64,000 bases of DNA from Collinsella sp. AM33-4BH. GTDB lineage: Bacteria > Actinomycetota > Coriobacteriia > Coriobacteriales > Coriobacteriaceae. Of the stretch, positions 17,751-28,300 are shown one piece after another (the first letter of the stretch is position 1; each line of letters begins with the position of its first letter). The notes under the pieces were generated by a model. The model was not told where the DNA came from and did not search any database. It saw only the letters and a list, made by a program, of their open reading frames with translations. The stretch covers positions 272,711-336,710 of the forward strand of contig NZ_QSIN01000002.1 of assembly GCF_003469205.1 (NCBI RefSeq), given 5' to 3'. The translations under genes and the position numbers were made by a program.

Positions 17751-17791
17751 GCGGGCGAGTATCGGCTAACGCCGATACTCGCCCGCTTTTT
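17751..17791 (+). terminator. Strong rho-independent terminator
   Basis: A perfect 16-bp stem (GCGGGCGAGTATCGGC, loop TAAC, inverted at 17771-17786) followed by five T residues. It closes the ugd remnant and probably marks the original 3' end of the polysaccharide locus. The rest of 17792-18022 shows no gene. Confidence 0.93.
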
Positions 17792-18022
17792 ACTTTCGGC
17801 TTCAATTTTTAAAACGATCGATATTAATCTATTCGAAGCGCGTGCTCTGATGGGTTTGAACTGACAAATTTCAACGCGTAATTGCGTGCCATCGAAGAGA
17901 CGAGGGTATAAGTCCAACGATATGAATAATCCCTACTCTTCTGAGATTGCATTGCAATGTAATCTTTAAACCTCTGATGTCGCTATTTGCGTTCAATGGG
18001 GGTATGCATGAAAGGATGAGAA

Positions 18023-21000
18023 TTGTCGTCGGAATACTGCCAGCCTGGCGCAGGCGACCCATATTGGTTCGAATGGTATGTCGGACTCGACTACGTGATC
18101 TCCATGCTCGCAGGATTAGATCAAATTGAGTCCGTGACTTTTCAAGAAGTCGGCCTTGAGGGGGTTGATGACGTCGTTGTCCGACGTTCGCACGGGCTTC
18201 CCATGGTGTGTGTCCAAGTGAAGCATAAAAAAGCTTCGACAGCGACCGCAAACAACCTGACGTTCGGATCGTTGGTGGCGGAGGGTGAATCGGGTGAAAA
18301 ACAGAGTCCCAATAAATCTCTGCTTGCCTCTCTCGCGGCAGGATGGAAGCAAGTTTCGCGTAAAGAAGAGGCAATTCCTGAAATTATTTTGTACACGAAT
18401 CGTGCGCTGGGCAAAAATAAGACAGGTGCGGAGTATATGGGAAAGCCCTACAAGAGGCTTCCCCTTGGTGAGTTCTGGGACAAACTGTCCGTAGAGCTCG
18501 GGTCTGTTGCTTCGTCTTCCGATATCACTTTCGACGACCCCGACCTCGATATGCAGTGGCACGAATTCGCCGACTCAACAAAGCTTGAGGAACCTGATAT
18601 CGTGCCTTTCCTGAGAAATCTAACGATCAGGGCAGGCGCTCCGTCGCTTCACGACGAAGAGATCAAGCTAATGGGTAGATTAAGGGATGAGGTATGCGGA
18701 GGGTCAGAAGAACTGGCTTCCAGAGTATTCGACCTGCTTGCCGCCGAGCTCCGGAGATGGACCACTGCGGCGGGCGACAATATGGTTAGTGCGGAGATCG
18801 CCCGGAAATGCGTCTGCAAGCTTAACCGAAATCCAATGGATATACCAATCGAGGTCCCCATCCCTATACCAGTTTTCCCGAGTAGGGAGCGACTGTGCTT
18901 ACTTTTGCGTGACAGATTGGAATCGTCCAATAGCAGGGTCATATTTCTCCAGGGAGGTCCTGGCTCTGGAAAAACGAGACTGGTCAGCTGCCTATGCGAG
19001 CGAATGAGCCCACGTCCCTTCAGGTTCTATGCATTCAAGCCCTTGGATGTCGATGACTTTAGCTATTCACCTGATGCCGGCATCGTCTCTCCCAGGGAAC
19101 TGTGGGGTACCTTGCTGAATCAGCTTCGTGATACACCTGAACTTGCCGGGGAGAAGCCTAAAATACCTATTTTCAATGAACTTTGCGCAGATGACGAGCT
19201 TCGGAGTGAGGTCTTAAGGCTTGCCAAATCGCTTTCAACCAAGCGAGGCTGCAAGACGATTCTTGTGATTGACGGCATCGATCATGCCGCACGGGCCAAG
19301 GAGAGATTAACTTTTTTGGAGCACCTCCCCTCACCAAAATCGATTCCAGAAGGCGTTCAGATTCTCGTCTCCGGCCAGCCAGCTAATCTATACTCCGCCT
19401 ACCCACAATGGCTCAAGGGGGAGCACGTCGGTGTCGAGATGGAGCGCCTCCCCAATATCGACGCTGATGACGTTAACGCCCTCTTGTCGGATAGGGCCGA
19501 CTTTTCAGACCGAGAGACCCTCGTCCTCTCCAATGAGATTATCAATATAACCAATGGGAACACCTTGTCTGTGGTGTATGCGGTTCACGCAATCGCTGGT
19601 GAGACGGATTGTGGCTGTGCCATTGAAAAGCTGCGGTCATTGGGCCTTTCGGAAAACGTCGAGGAATACTACGAGTCTATCTGGCAGAAAGCCAATGATA
19701 AAATTCAGCAACATCACGGAAGCGGATCGAACGCGCTGGGTCTCATCGCTTCGTCGATGCACCTTCTCGACGGAGCGATCTATCCTAAGCTCCTATGCAA
19801 TGCGTTTCCCGATTCTTTTTCGGAGGAGTACGTGGTGGCACGCGACATCGCTATTCTCTCTCCTTTGCTGAGAAAGTGCGCCGACGGATCCACTCGCCCC
19901 ATTCACAACGATTTCAGGCTCTTCGTAAGTTCTAAGGCTTTGGAGCCCGGTATGGAAGGATACCTTCGTTTTGCGTCCGGCAGCCTCGCCGATGCCGCGT
20001 TGGGGATGGAGGGTGACGTGGTCCGATCTTGCTATGCCGTTCGTTTGCTTGCCGCCTCTGGTCGAGTTGAGGACTGCATCAGTCTATTTGACACGTCGTA
20101 CGTCATCGATGCCGTTGCCCATGGCGTTCCTTGGAGTCTTCTCTGCGAGCAGGCGAAGACGGTATATGGAATGGCATGTGAGTCGGGGAAGCTGGAAAAC
20201 GTGCTTAGGGTCCAACTTGCCCTTTCGACCCTTTCACAGGTAAATGAGCACTTCGAGTATTGGCTCGAGCGCAGGCCCTTTCTTCACCTCGAGGAATTGG
20301 TGGGCATGGACTACATGGTGCCGCCCCTCAACAAGGAGACAGCCACCTTGTATGCAACGACGCTCGAAAGATGTCTCTGGTTGCTTAAAGACGCCGGGTG
20401 CACGGAGCAGAGCGACGAGCTGTACGGCATCTGGTTCTCTGGCCTTTCTCCTCTAACAGCATTGAATATATTGTCGGATTCCGATGAGGAAGACGGAGTC
20501 CTCGAGGAAGACGACAGTGCTTCCATGCTGATGTCCGCATGGGGCGGTCTCGCCGCGACCCGTGGACTCGATTATGACGATTTTCTGTTCGCCCCTGATC
20601 TCGGGGGTGATGCGGAAAATCTGCAGTGCCGTTTTCGGGACGCCTTCGTGAGAGGTTTATTAATGCAGTCTTCACTGGAAGACGACGACCTCTCTAAGAT
20701 CGCCGGGCTTTCGATCACAGTAGATGCAGCTACGAACATGATGCGCGATTTACTGACCGGAGCACTTCCGGCATCGCGCACTGCGCAACGCGCATTCTTC
20801 TCAAAGCTTTCGGCTTACTCGTTTAAACTTGAAATCGGTACCATAGCCTACGCCTTGTGCTTGTCAGAGGGGCTGCACGTGTCTAGTGCCGGCAGGTCCG
20901 AGCCGTTGCTGTGCCATAGGGAAGGAAATGTCTATAGTGAGGGCTTTACCCTCGGCTTGTTTGCAGAGAGCTTCATTTTCGGTTATGAATCCGACCGCGA

Positions 21001-23902
21001 CGGTTTCGATGCCATGGGACTGGACATGGACGCGACGATCGCATGGATGGATCGCTCCGACAGGGAGTACCTGTCTATCGTCAGAACGTTGCGGGCCTCG
21101 GCCTGCCTCGGATATGCTGTGGGACATGGCGCGACCATATTGCCAGGAACCGACGAGGCGCGTGTTTTGGGGGAGTGGGCCCAGGCTCCGCATTGGCCCG
21201 GCTTATTGACTATGGAGACATGTGCCGTACCATACATCGCATTCGTCTCCGCGAAAGGCGTGGACCTTTGTGCAAAAGCGTTCGAGGAGGAAGATCTAAA
21301 GGGTTTCATTTATTCTAGAAAGCCCCTTTGCGCAAAGCTGAGGATGCTCAAGCATCTCCAGAAGATAGGCAGTGAGATTCCTAGACGCTATCTCTCGAAA
21401 GAGTATGGACCGGACGGGTCGATTTTGCTGGCATCCCAGGATGCCTCTGAGATTCACGACATGCTAAGGCCCTTGCTCGCTTCTTATGATCGAGATCTCG
21501 CGATGCATTGCGATGAGGCTATCCTCTTTGGGTCGGCTCGGTTCACCGACCACAAGGACTACTCACTGTCCAATCTCGTTGAGAGTTTCGAAATGCTTTC
21601 TGAGTTCGGGATGGCAACTGAAACTCACGCTTTTGAATTGCTCGAGCTGGACAATGCGGCATCGCAATCGGGTGACAACAGAATGTCTAGTGTGCTGATG
21701 GAGAAGGTGGCGGATTGGGCGGCGAATGAAGGTCCCGCACAATTGTCAAGAATCCGCTCGCTGCAGCCGGAGTATAGGTATGACCATTGCCTTATCGAGC
21801 ATCAACTCAAGTCTTTGCTGGCGAACGCAGCGTGCTTAGGCGATGTGCTGGCTGTATTTGCTGGCATGCTCGGGAACTCGTCTTGTTGCTCGGCCGAGGA
21901 CGTAGAGGGGCTCCGTTTCTGCCTTAAAACATGTAGAGATAAAGCGGTTGAACTCGGATGCGAAGATGGTTTCGAGAGTGAGGTTACTGACATAGAGAGC
22001 GCCATCAAAGACGCGCCAATAACCGAATCGTTTAAATCTGGGGTTGAGAATTCCATCGCAGATGTCCCTCGAGATCTTAGTGACCTATCGGATGAAGAGG
22101 TAAAGGACATCGCGTTTCGCCAAGAGATTGATCGCTGGTATTGGGAGCCCGTTGCCAAGGCTTGCTCGGAGTTGGTCGGTCGAGGGCAAGAAAGAAGTGA
22201 GGTCTTTAACAGCCTTGTGGAAGCGCGTGGCACTGCTCTTTGCAAAGAGGGATGGGCTCATTTCTCCACATCTGTAACCGAACTGATTGACGGCATCGCG
22301 AGCTACTCCGATGACGAGTTCTTTTTCAAACTGCTCTCGTGGAAGAACCGAGGGTTGGAAAGATACGGCTTTGGAGCCGCCCCAAACGATATCATGCATG
22401 CAATTATGGTCAGAGCGAGGGTGAGAAACCCGGCGCTTTTCGAGGTGATATTTGAGCTCGAGTGTGACAGCAAACGAAGGTGGGTCACCTGCAATGGAAA
22501 GTGCGATCTGGCTGCTTTGGAAAAGAAATCATCCGGTTTGTCCGAGCCGGAATTGTTGCCCGAGCTTGTGTCGGACATCCTGCTCGATTCGATCCTCCCT
22601 GAAGACCCACATAGGACAGAAAACGCAGTGCGGGGAATCGTCTGGGGCGGTTTACGTTTGAAAAGCATGAGAGAGCGCGTGTGCGAAGGGCTGGAGGTTC
22701 TTCGACCGTATGAACGTATCTTGCTTGAGAAGGCTCTCGGTCGCTGGTGGTGCGCTTTCCCTGGAGACGATGTGATCTGGGACTGCTTCACCAAGCTTGT
22801 CGATAAGGTTAAAAGGGCGGATGAGGTTTACCTTCTCTCAATTTATACCGGAGCACCCGGGATTATTCTCAAGCCAGGGATTGACGACCCACAGTTGACC
22901 GAAAACAGCAGCTGCGAGGTTCCATCTAGAATAGAAACCTTCCTATCGGAAGCTTATAGCCTTTGCGGTGACGGCTGCGAGGACGTCAAAGAAGCCCTGG
23001 AATTATGTCGCGGAGGGGAAGTCCGACCGTTTGTTAAACGACATATGCAAAATGACGGGGTCGTTTTTCCAGCGTGCGGACAGGAGGATTACGGCCAGGA
23101 GCTTCTCTATGCTGGATTGTGCCATGGGCGCTGGCGGGCCATTCCGAGCTGCGTAGCCGCTTCGATCCTTGTGGACCCTGCTGACGTATGGTGCTTCTCG
23201 CATTTTCCCTTTTTTAAGGACCCGGTGGCATTCGGGGTGTCAAGGGTTATCGAGTTATTCGAGGCTGGAGCGATTGAAGAAGCGGAACACGTCGCGGCCA
23301 AACTGCCCATGATCGATTTGAATGGGGGCGAGGCGTGCCTAGGCTGGAAGCTGTATATCCCATACGGGAGTCAAGCTGAACAATACGAGTATTATGGCTC
23401 CGCTCGCATGGCGTCGCTTGATTGCGAAAGCCCAGACGACGTTATTGATAGGGAGTACGGATGCTACGGACTATTGTCGGGAAAAGGAGGAGGAATGGCC
23501 TCCTCCTTTTCCCGAAACAGCATATCATTGTGCAATGCGCTGGCCGGTTGCATAACCATGACGTTCTGCGATTGCCAGGTATTCCCTTCCCGTGCTATGA
23601 GGATGCTTGGTTTCATTCCGAAAATCGACAATCCTCTAATTTGGGTTGATGCATTAGGAAACCGAGTTACTTGGTTCGAACAATTTTGCTTCCCCGTGGA
23701 AAAGGGCTTTCGTCATTCTGTCTACTATCAACAGCCGCGGTTATGGAGGTGGGTCTTTAACAAGGAGCTCGTGGAGAAAGCCGCAAAAGAACATGGATGT
23801 CGCATCTATTGGTCCACGAAGTCGAGCAATCATGTTGACCAGATAAAGGATCGATACGACATGTGCGAGGCCATAAAAATGATGTCGCCTTTTGAGAAAT
23901 GA
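18023..23902 (+). CDS. Avs-like giant STAND ATPase with N-terminal nuclease domain
   Basis: 1959 residues. Residues ~10-180 look like a Cap4/DUF4297-type nuclease: an acidic cluster VGLEGVDDVVV (Asp49/50) followed by VCVQVKHKK (Gln65-x-Lys67), the D...QxK pattern of restriction-fold nucleases. Residues ~285-560 form a STAND/NACHT-type ATPase with Walker A GGPGSGKT (311-318) and Walker B TILVIDGID (412-420). The remaining ~1400 residues are helical, repeat-like and acidic, as in TPR-type sensors. This order and length is that of antiviral STAND (Avs) proteins, which sense phage proteins and then activate the nuclease. The TTG start follows AAGGATGAG. It stands alone as one transcription unit. 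The family is inferred from architecture only. Confidence 0.75.
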   Translation: MSSEYCQPGAGDPYWFEWYVGLDYVISMLAGLDQIESVTFQEVGLEGVDDVVVRRSHGLPMVCVQVKHKKASTATANNLTFGSLVAEGESGEKQSPNKSLLASLAAGWKQVSRKEEAIPEIILYTNRALGKNKTGAEYMGKPYKRLPLGEFWDKLSVELGSVASSSDITFDDPDLDMQWHEFADSTKLEEPDIVPFLRNLTIRAGAPSLHDEEIKLMGRLRDEVCGGSEELASRVFDLLAAELRRWTTAAGDNMVSAEIARKCVCKLNRNPMDIPIEVPIPIPVFPSRERLCLLLRDRLESSNSRVIFLQGGPGSGKTRLVSCLCERMSPRPFRFYAFKPLDVDDFSYSPDAGIVSPRELWGTLLNQLRDTPELAGEKPKIPIFNELCADDELRSEVLRLAKSLSTKRGCKTILVIDGIDHAARAKERLTFLEHLPSPKSIPEGVQILVSGQPANLYSAYPQWLKGEHVGVEMERLPNIDADDVNALLSDRADFSDRETLVLSNEIINITNGNTLSVVYAVHAIAGETDCGCAIEKLRSLGLSENVEEYYESIWQKANDKIQQHHGSGSNALGLIASSMHLLDGAIYPKLLCNAFPDSFSEEYVVARDIAILSPLLRKCADGSTRPIHNDFRLFVSSKALEPGMEGYLRFASGSLADAALGMEGDVVRSCYAVRLLAASGRVEDCISLFDTSYVIDAVAHGVPWSLLCEQAKTVYGMACESGKLENVLRVQLALSTLSQVNEHFEYWLERRPFLHLEELVGMDYMVPPLNKETATLYATTLERCLWLLKDAGCTEQSDELYGIWFSGLSPLTALNILSDSDEEDGVLEEDDSASMLMSAWGGLAATRGLDYDDFLFAPDLGGDAENLQCRFRDAFVRGLLMQSSLEDDDLSKIAGLSITVDAATNMMRDLLTGALPASRTAQRAFFSKLSAYSFKLEIGTIAYALCLSEGLHVSSAGRSEPLLCHREGNVYSEGFTLGLFAESFIFGYESDRDGFDAMGLDMDATIAWMDRSDREYLSIVRTLRASACLGYAVGHGATILPGTDEARVLGEWAQAPHWPGLLTMETCAVPYIAFVSAKGVDLCAKAFEEEDLKGFIYSRKPLCAKLRMLKHLQKIGSEIPRRYLSKEYGPDGSILLASQDASEIHDMLRPLLASYDRDLAMHCDEAILFGSARFTDHKDYSLSNLVESFEMLSEFGMATETHAFELLELDNAASQSGDNRMSSVLMEKVADWAANEGPAQLSRIRSLQPEYRYDHCLIEHQLKSLLANAACLGDVLAVFAGMLGNSSCCSAEDVEGLRFCLKTCRDKAVELGCEDGFESEVTDIESAIKDAPITESFKSGVENSIADVPRDLSDLSDEEVKDIAFRQEIDRWYWEPVAKACSELVGRGQERSEVFNSLVEARGTALCKEGWAHFSTSVTELIDGIASYSDDEFFFKLLSWKNRGLERYGFGAAPNDIMHAIMVRARVRNPALFEVIFELECDSKRRWVTCNGKCDLAALEKKSSGLSEPELLPELVSDILLDSILPEDPHRTENAVRGIVWGGLRLKSMRERVCEGLEVLRPYERILLEKALGRWWCAFPGDDVIWDCFTKLVDKVKRADEVYLLSIYTGAPGIILKPGIDDPQLTENSSCEVPSRIETFLSEAYSLCGDGCEDVKEALELCRGGEVRPFVKRHMQNDGVVFPACGQEDYGQELLYAGLCHGRWRAIPSCVAASILVDPADVWCFSHFPFFKDPVAFGVSRVIELFEAGAIEEAEHVAAKLPMIDLNGGEACLGWKLYIPYGSQAEQYEYYGSARMASLDCESPDDVIDREYGCYGLLSGKGGGMASSFSRNSISLCNALAGCITMTFCDCQVFPSRAMRMLGFIPKIDNPLIWVDALGNRVTWFEQFCFPVEKGFRHSVYYQQPRLWRWVFNKELVEKAAKEHGCRIYWSTKSSNHVDQIKDRYDMCEAIKMMSPFEK

Positions 23903-23976
23903 TCGCATGAATCGCGTGAGCTGTGACAACAGGAAGGAGAAGGCGTGCACTTGGCACAGCATCTATATATCCTGCT

Positions 23977-24252
23977 TCATGTAGAGCGTTGGCCCACCAC
24001 GTTGCGGGACGCCGTGTGCTGCCGGTAGCGCTTGCAGAACCTGTTGTAGGACATCGACGGGGCGCCGGCCTCCGCGCAATCGCAGGCGTACTCCGCCTGC
24101 AGGAGTTTGAGCGTGACGGGGATGGGCGGGAGGACGTTTAATTGCGGTGCCGAACGGCAATATCCGGCCGGGTGGACGGCGGTGCCGATTCGCAATATAT
24201 GTGGTGTCGAAAGGGCCTTGGAATCATCTAGAAGATGAATCAGAGAATCCAA
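23977..24252 (-). mobile_element. istA: IS21-like remnant, copy A (end plus istA fragment)
   Basis: On the minus strand the frame contains PVTLKLLQAEY followed by SMSYNRFCKRYRQHTAS, which matches the N-terminal third of IstA transposases, then ends at 23977. Between this and 24222 lie paired words TATTGCGAATCGGCACCG and TATTGCCGTTCGGCACCG, like the repeated end sites of IS21 elements. No other transposase part and no IstB gene is present, so it is a dead fragment. 24109-24222 is repeated at 29226-29339. Confidence 0.55.
24109..24222 (+). repeat. 114-bp direct repeat, copy A
   Basis: About 88-90% identical by eye to 29226-29339, same orientation. Shared words include CAATATCCGGCCGGGTGGAC and GCCGATTCGCAATATA. 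The two copies bracket the YobI-family gene. Confidence 0.85.
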
Positions 24253-24292
24253 AATGCAGAGTGATAATCAAGGTATTGCCAATTGATCTTTA

Positions 24293-24950
24293 ATGGCGGA
24301 GGAGACAATGGACCTAACGAATCAACCTGAGTACATCTCAGCGATTGTGGCAATCATTGAGTTGTTCATTTCTTGTTACCAAGCTCGTCTCAGTAATAAA
24401 CAGTCTCTATTTAATCGACGTTTAAATATTTGGATAACCGTCGATAAACTCATGAGCGTTTACGCAAAAAAACGCGAAGAACTTGGAGCATAACGACGAA
24501 CCGCAACTGGCTATCGACCGGCTATTTGTTTGGCTAACTAACACCACGTACTTGCAATCAATTTCAGCCTCAATAAATCATGTGTTAGATGCCGACTCTC
24601 AACTTAAATTGCATTTAAAGCTTGATGAAATGAGAACGCTCGCTATGGAGGCGAAATTTTGCTTCAAAGGAAAGAGTGGAGACGCAATAGCCGAATTCAT
24701 AGAAGCTTATCAATCCCTTTTGTTTTCAATGTATCAGTATCAAATTCTATTGAATAAGATGTCTCAGAGTGCAAAGGAATATCAATGGACGCTTGAACAG
24801 GCCTCTGAAAAGTTACATGAGCCCAAACAACGAAAAGATCTCTTTGAAAAAGAAAACGCTCTTGCAGCTTCATACAAGACTCTATGTCAGCAAAACAAGT
24901 GGGGTGCAATTCAGTGGCAAATACAACTAGCAGGTCCTATATGGCGCTGA
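24293..24950 (+). pseudogene. Membrane-anchored helical protein, split by a one-base shift in an A7 tract
   Basis: The first frame (24293-24493) encodes a membrane helix (AIVAIIELFISCYQARLS) then SLFNRRLNIWITVDKLM. The second (to 24950) continues with NDEPQLAIDRLFVWLTNTTYL and long helices. Removing one A from the A7 run at about 24466-24472 joins them as ...YAKNAKNLEHNDEPQ..., a single ~218-residue protein of a hypothetical family I have seen in other bacteria. It is either a fresh pseudogene, a phase-variable gene, or a sequencing error. The 5' gene has GGCGGAGG near its start. Confidence 0.65.
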
Positions 24951-25301
24951 GAGAATCGATGGATTACGGGATGACTGGTAACAGCACTCAGTTTCTACTG
25001 AGATTCTAAACAAGCTATGACCTGATGCAGTTCTAATTCAAGAAGTACTTATTGAAAAGCGCTTAATAGCAATAAGGGAAGGGTATGTGAGCAGGTGCCG
25101 ATTTGCCCCTTTCAAATAAAACCAATTTGGTACTTATTAAGTCTTATAGGTTGGTCCCGTCCATCTTTACTAGACCACAAGCTGATACCATATTTTTATT
25201 CAAGTCGGCAATTAGCGCTCCCGACTTGATTCCATCATCTTAATACCATTGACCCAAATGTATTAAGTAATGCGGCTTTATATCGGAAGGTTGGTTGCGC
25301 C
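24951..25301. other. Intergenic, AT-rich
   Basis: About 350 bases with no supportable gene or strong hairpin. The only clear signal is GGAAGG just before the TTG start of the next gene. Confidence 0.5.
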
Positions 25302-28300
25302 TTGAGCATTATTAGCAGATTCCGGCTTGCTTCCAAGGAGGGTATTTGCCAGGAAAATCAACTTAGACCAATGACTCCAAAGTATGATTCTAGTCAACAT
25401 GGTCGATACGTTGGCCGGCTTAACGATGCTTTATATAAGCAAAATTGCAAAAATGTAGCTCTCTCAGGATCTTACGGAAGTGGCAAGAGCAGCATTTTGG
25501 AACAATTTGCCAAAGAAGCGAAGGCGGAAGGTCATTATATTGCAAAAGTTAGTTTGGCAAATTTTTGTACCGGCCCGAGCAGCGATGGGTCAGATTCCAA
25601 ACCTTCAACAACAGCATTACTTGAACGCGAAATCTTAGGCCAGCTTCTTTATCAAGGAAATCCTTCGAAAGCGAGTAAGTCGTCTTTCAATCAAGTTCAT
25701 AACATTCCCCTATATCGTCAGATCCCGAAAATCCTATCCCTATCGTTAGTTCTATTTACAGCCATTATCATCGCGATGCTTCTCCCAGGCGCCATAAAGG
25801 GAGATGCCGAACGCTGGTTCAATGCTCTAGCAAGCATGAATGATGATTCCCTGCATCATTGTTTATTGATACTCATCGCCATAGCTGCCGTTACGTTTTT
25901 CCTGACTACAATTATTTCTGCATGTCTACTTTCGTCTATAAACAGCCTGCATCTAAAATCAATCTCGACATCAGGCTTGAACCTATCGCTCGATAAGGAA
26001 GTCGGCGACTCTTCATACTTCAATAAATATAGGGACGAGCTTATTTATCTCTTCGAAATTAATAAGTACGACACCGTAATTTTCGAAGATATTGATCGCT
26101 TTGACGATCTGGGCATTTTTGACGAACTGCGGAAACTCAATGACCTTTTAAACTTAGCGCCTGGCATTGTTGGCAAAAATGGCAATAAGGTTGTTAGATT
26201 TGTATATGCTATAAAGGACAGCATATTTACCTTTGGTAATGAGTCCAAAGGAGCTTCAAAAGAAGTTCTTGGCTCCGGTCGTGTCAAGTTTTTCGACATG
26301 GTCATTTCTGTAGTGCCGTTTATTTCTAAGTTTAATGCCAATGAAATGGCCGCCAAAGTTTTCGTTTCGGAGCTAAAGGATGCCGGTCAGACAGACGAAG
26401 GTGCGCGCTATTCTGATTTACTTCTTCTGGCCGCTCCATATATTGCAGACATGCGCTTGATGGTCAGCATCCGTAATGACTATCTGGTCATGACACATGA
26501 AATGGGTTCCCCTTCTTTCGGTAGTCCCTCTGCATTGGGGTTGACCTGTACAGGCATTTTGGCAATTGCTATTTATAAAAACCTCTATCCTCTTGAATAT
26601 GAGGACCTTCGAATCGGCAAGGGCAAGTTAAATGAGCTGTACGACATACATCAAAAGGGGATTAATCGATTGCTTCCGCAGTATTTGGCTGCAACTAAAC
26701 TCGTCCAACGCTTCAAAGAACACGGTGATCTTGTGGATGAGATTGCCGAAACGCTGGGCAATGAGCTTAAGGAGGCTTTGGATGAACGCGTCTATTCAAT
26801 AAGCTGTCTATCAATAGGAAATAATTCTTTTGACACGCGAAGCAATTACTCTGACAGCATATTTCGAAAGAGTTTCTGGGTAGAGTTCTTTTCACTTAAC
26901 CCCGAGGAATTCCTCTATATCGGCCATGGTCCCAATTATGGCAGCGAAGGTGTAAGGCTGACCAAAAGAGAGTTTCTTGACTTAGTTGGTATCGATTTGC
27001 CTGATATCGGAATGAAAGTTCTGTTGAACGATGGATTTAGCGACACCTCGTTTGCCAGCTTAGATTCAAAAACCGAACAACTTCGTACTGCTGATTTTTA
27101 TTCTAAGCAAGATTTGCTTTGTCCAATCAATACCAATGGAGGGGAAGAGCGTCTTGAATCCTTTGCCAAAATTGTTAAACAAATAATAGGCGACGAACTT
27201 GTTTGCGAACTTATTAGGAAGGGTTATATAAGAAAAGACTTTGACCTTTACATATCTAAATATCCTACTGATGCAAAGCCGCGCGTTATTAACTTTGTCT
27301 ATCACTGCTATCAGCGCGGTGTTCAGGACCTCGATTATTTCTTAGATGATGACGATTGCAATGCAGTTTTAAAAATCATTCCGACCGTTCACTTGGATCG
27401 TCCTTGTTGTTTCAACCGTTATTTGCTGTCGCATATTCTTGGCGGAGGGAACGCTCCTTCAGCCAATGTTGGTCGTGATGCAGTCATTACAACTGTAAAC
27501 GGTATCGTCAACAATTACACAAGCTCAGGAAGACAGATAATCGAACGCTTGCTTGAGGAATATCCCAACAATAAGAGTCTTGTGCACAAGTTTATTTCGG
27601 CATTGCTTAATCAAACCGAGCGTAGCTTCGATATCCTCATTGAGTCATCAGGGAGCGTTTGCGCGACTCAGTCCCAGCGCGAGCTTGTTTCCTATGCTTT
27701 TGCGAACATGAATCTGGATGTTTCTTATACATGCGAGTCGATTTCTTCCTGGCTGTCGAAAAATATTGAGACCATGTCAATCGCTGATGCAGTCTCAAAC
27801 GAAACTAGGGCTAATGTTATAGCGAATTATCTCAGTAGATGTTCAATTACCATTCACAAGCTAAGCGCTCTTGGAACTGAACTCAGCTCTTCGGTTGCCG
27901 AACTTGGAAACTATGACGTCACGCGCGCCAACTTGTTGTCTGCATGCAAAGCATCGGATCTTCCAACGCTAGACACGCTCGAGGAAGCATATCCTTCTGT
28001 CTATAGAAGGGTCGTTTCTTCTGAGGATTCGCTTAATTCTTACCTGACGGCTTTATATCCAGCTGAATATTCGATTGCTGGATTCCCGCCCTTTATCTTT
28101 ACTAGCCTCTGTCGAGCTGCGGAGTCATGGAGCGATTCGGCCAACGTTGACGAACTCGCAAGTTCAATCATTGCCAAAATAAAACTAGACGGTGGCAAAG
28201 TTAATCTGAATGAACTCGATCCTAACAATTCAATTGATAATACAGGCGCCATGGGAATCGCGCTGGTTCGAGAGCTCGTTTTCAACCAAAAAGTTGCAGG

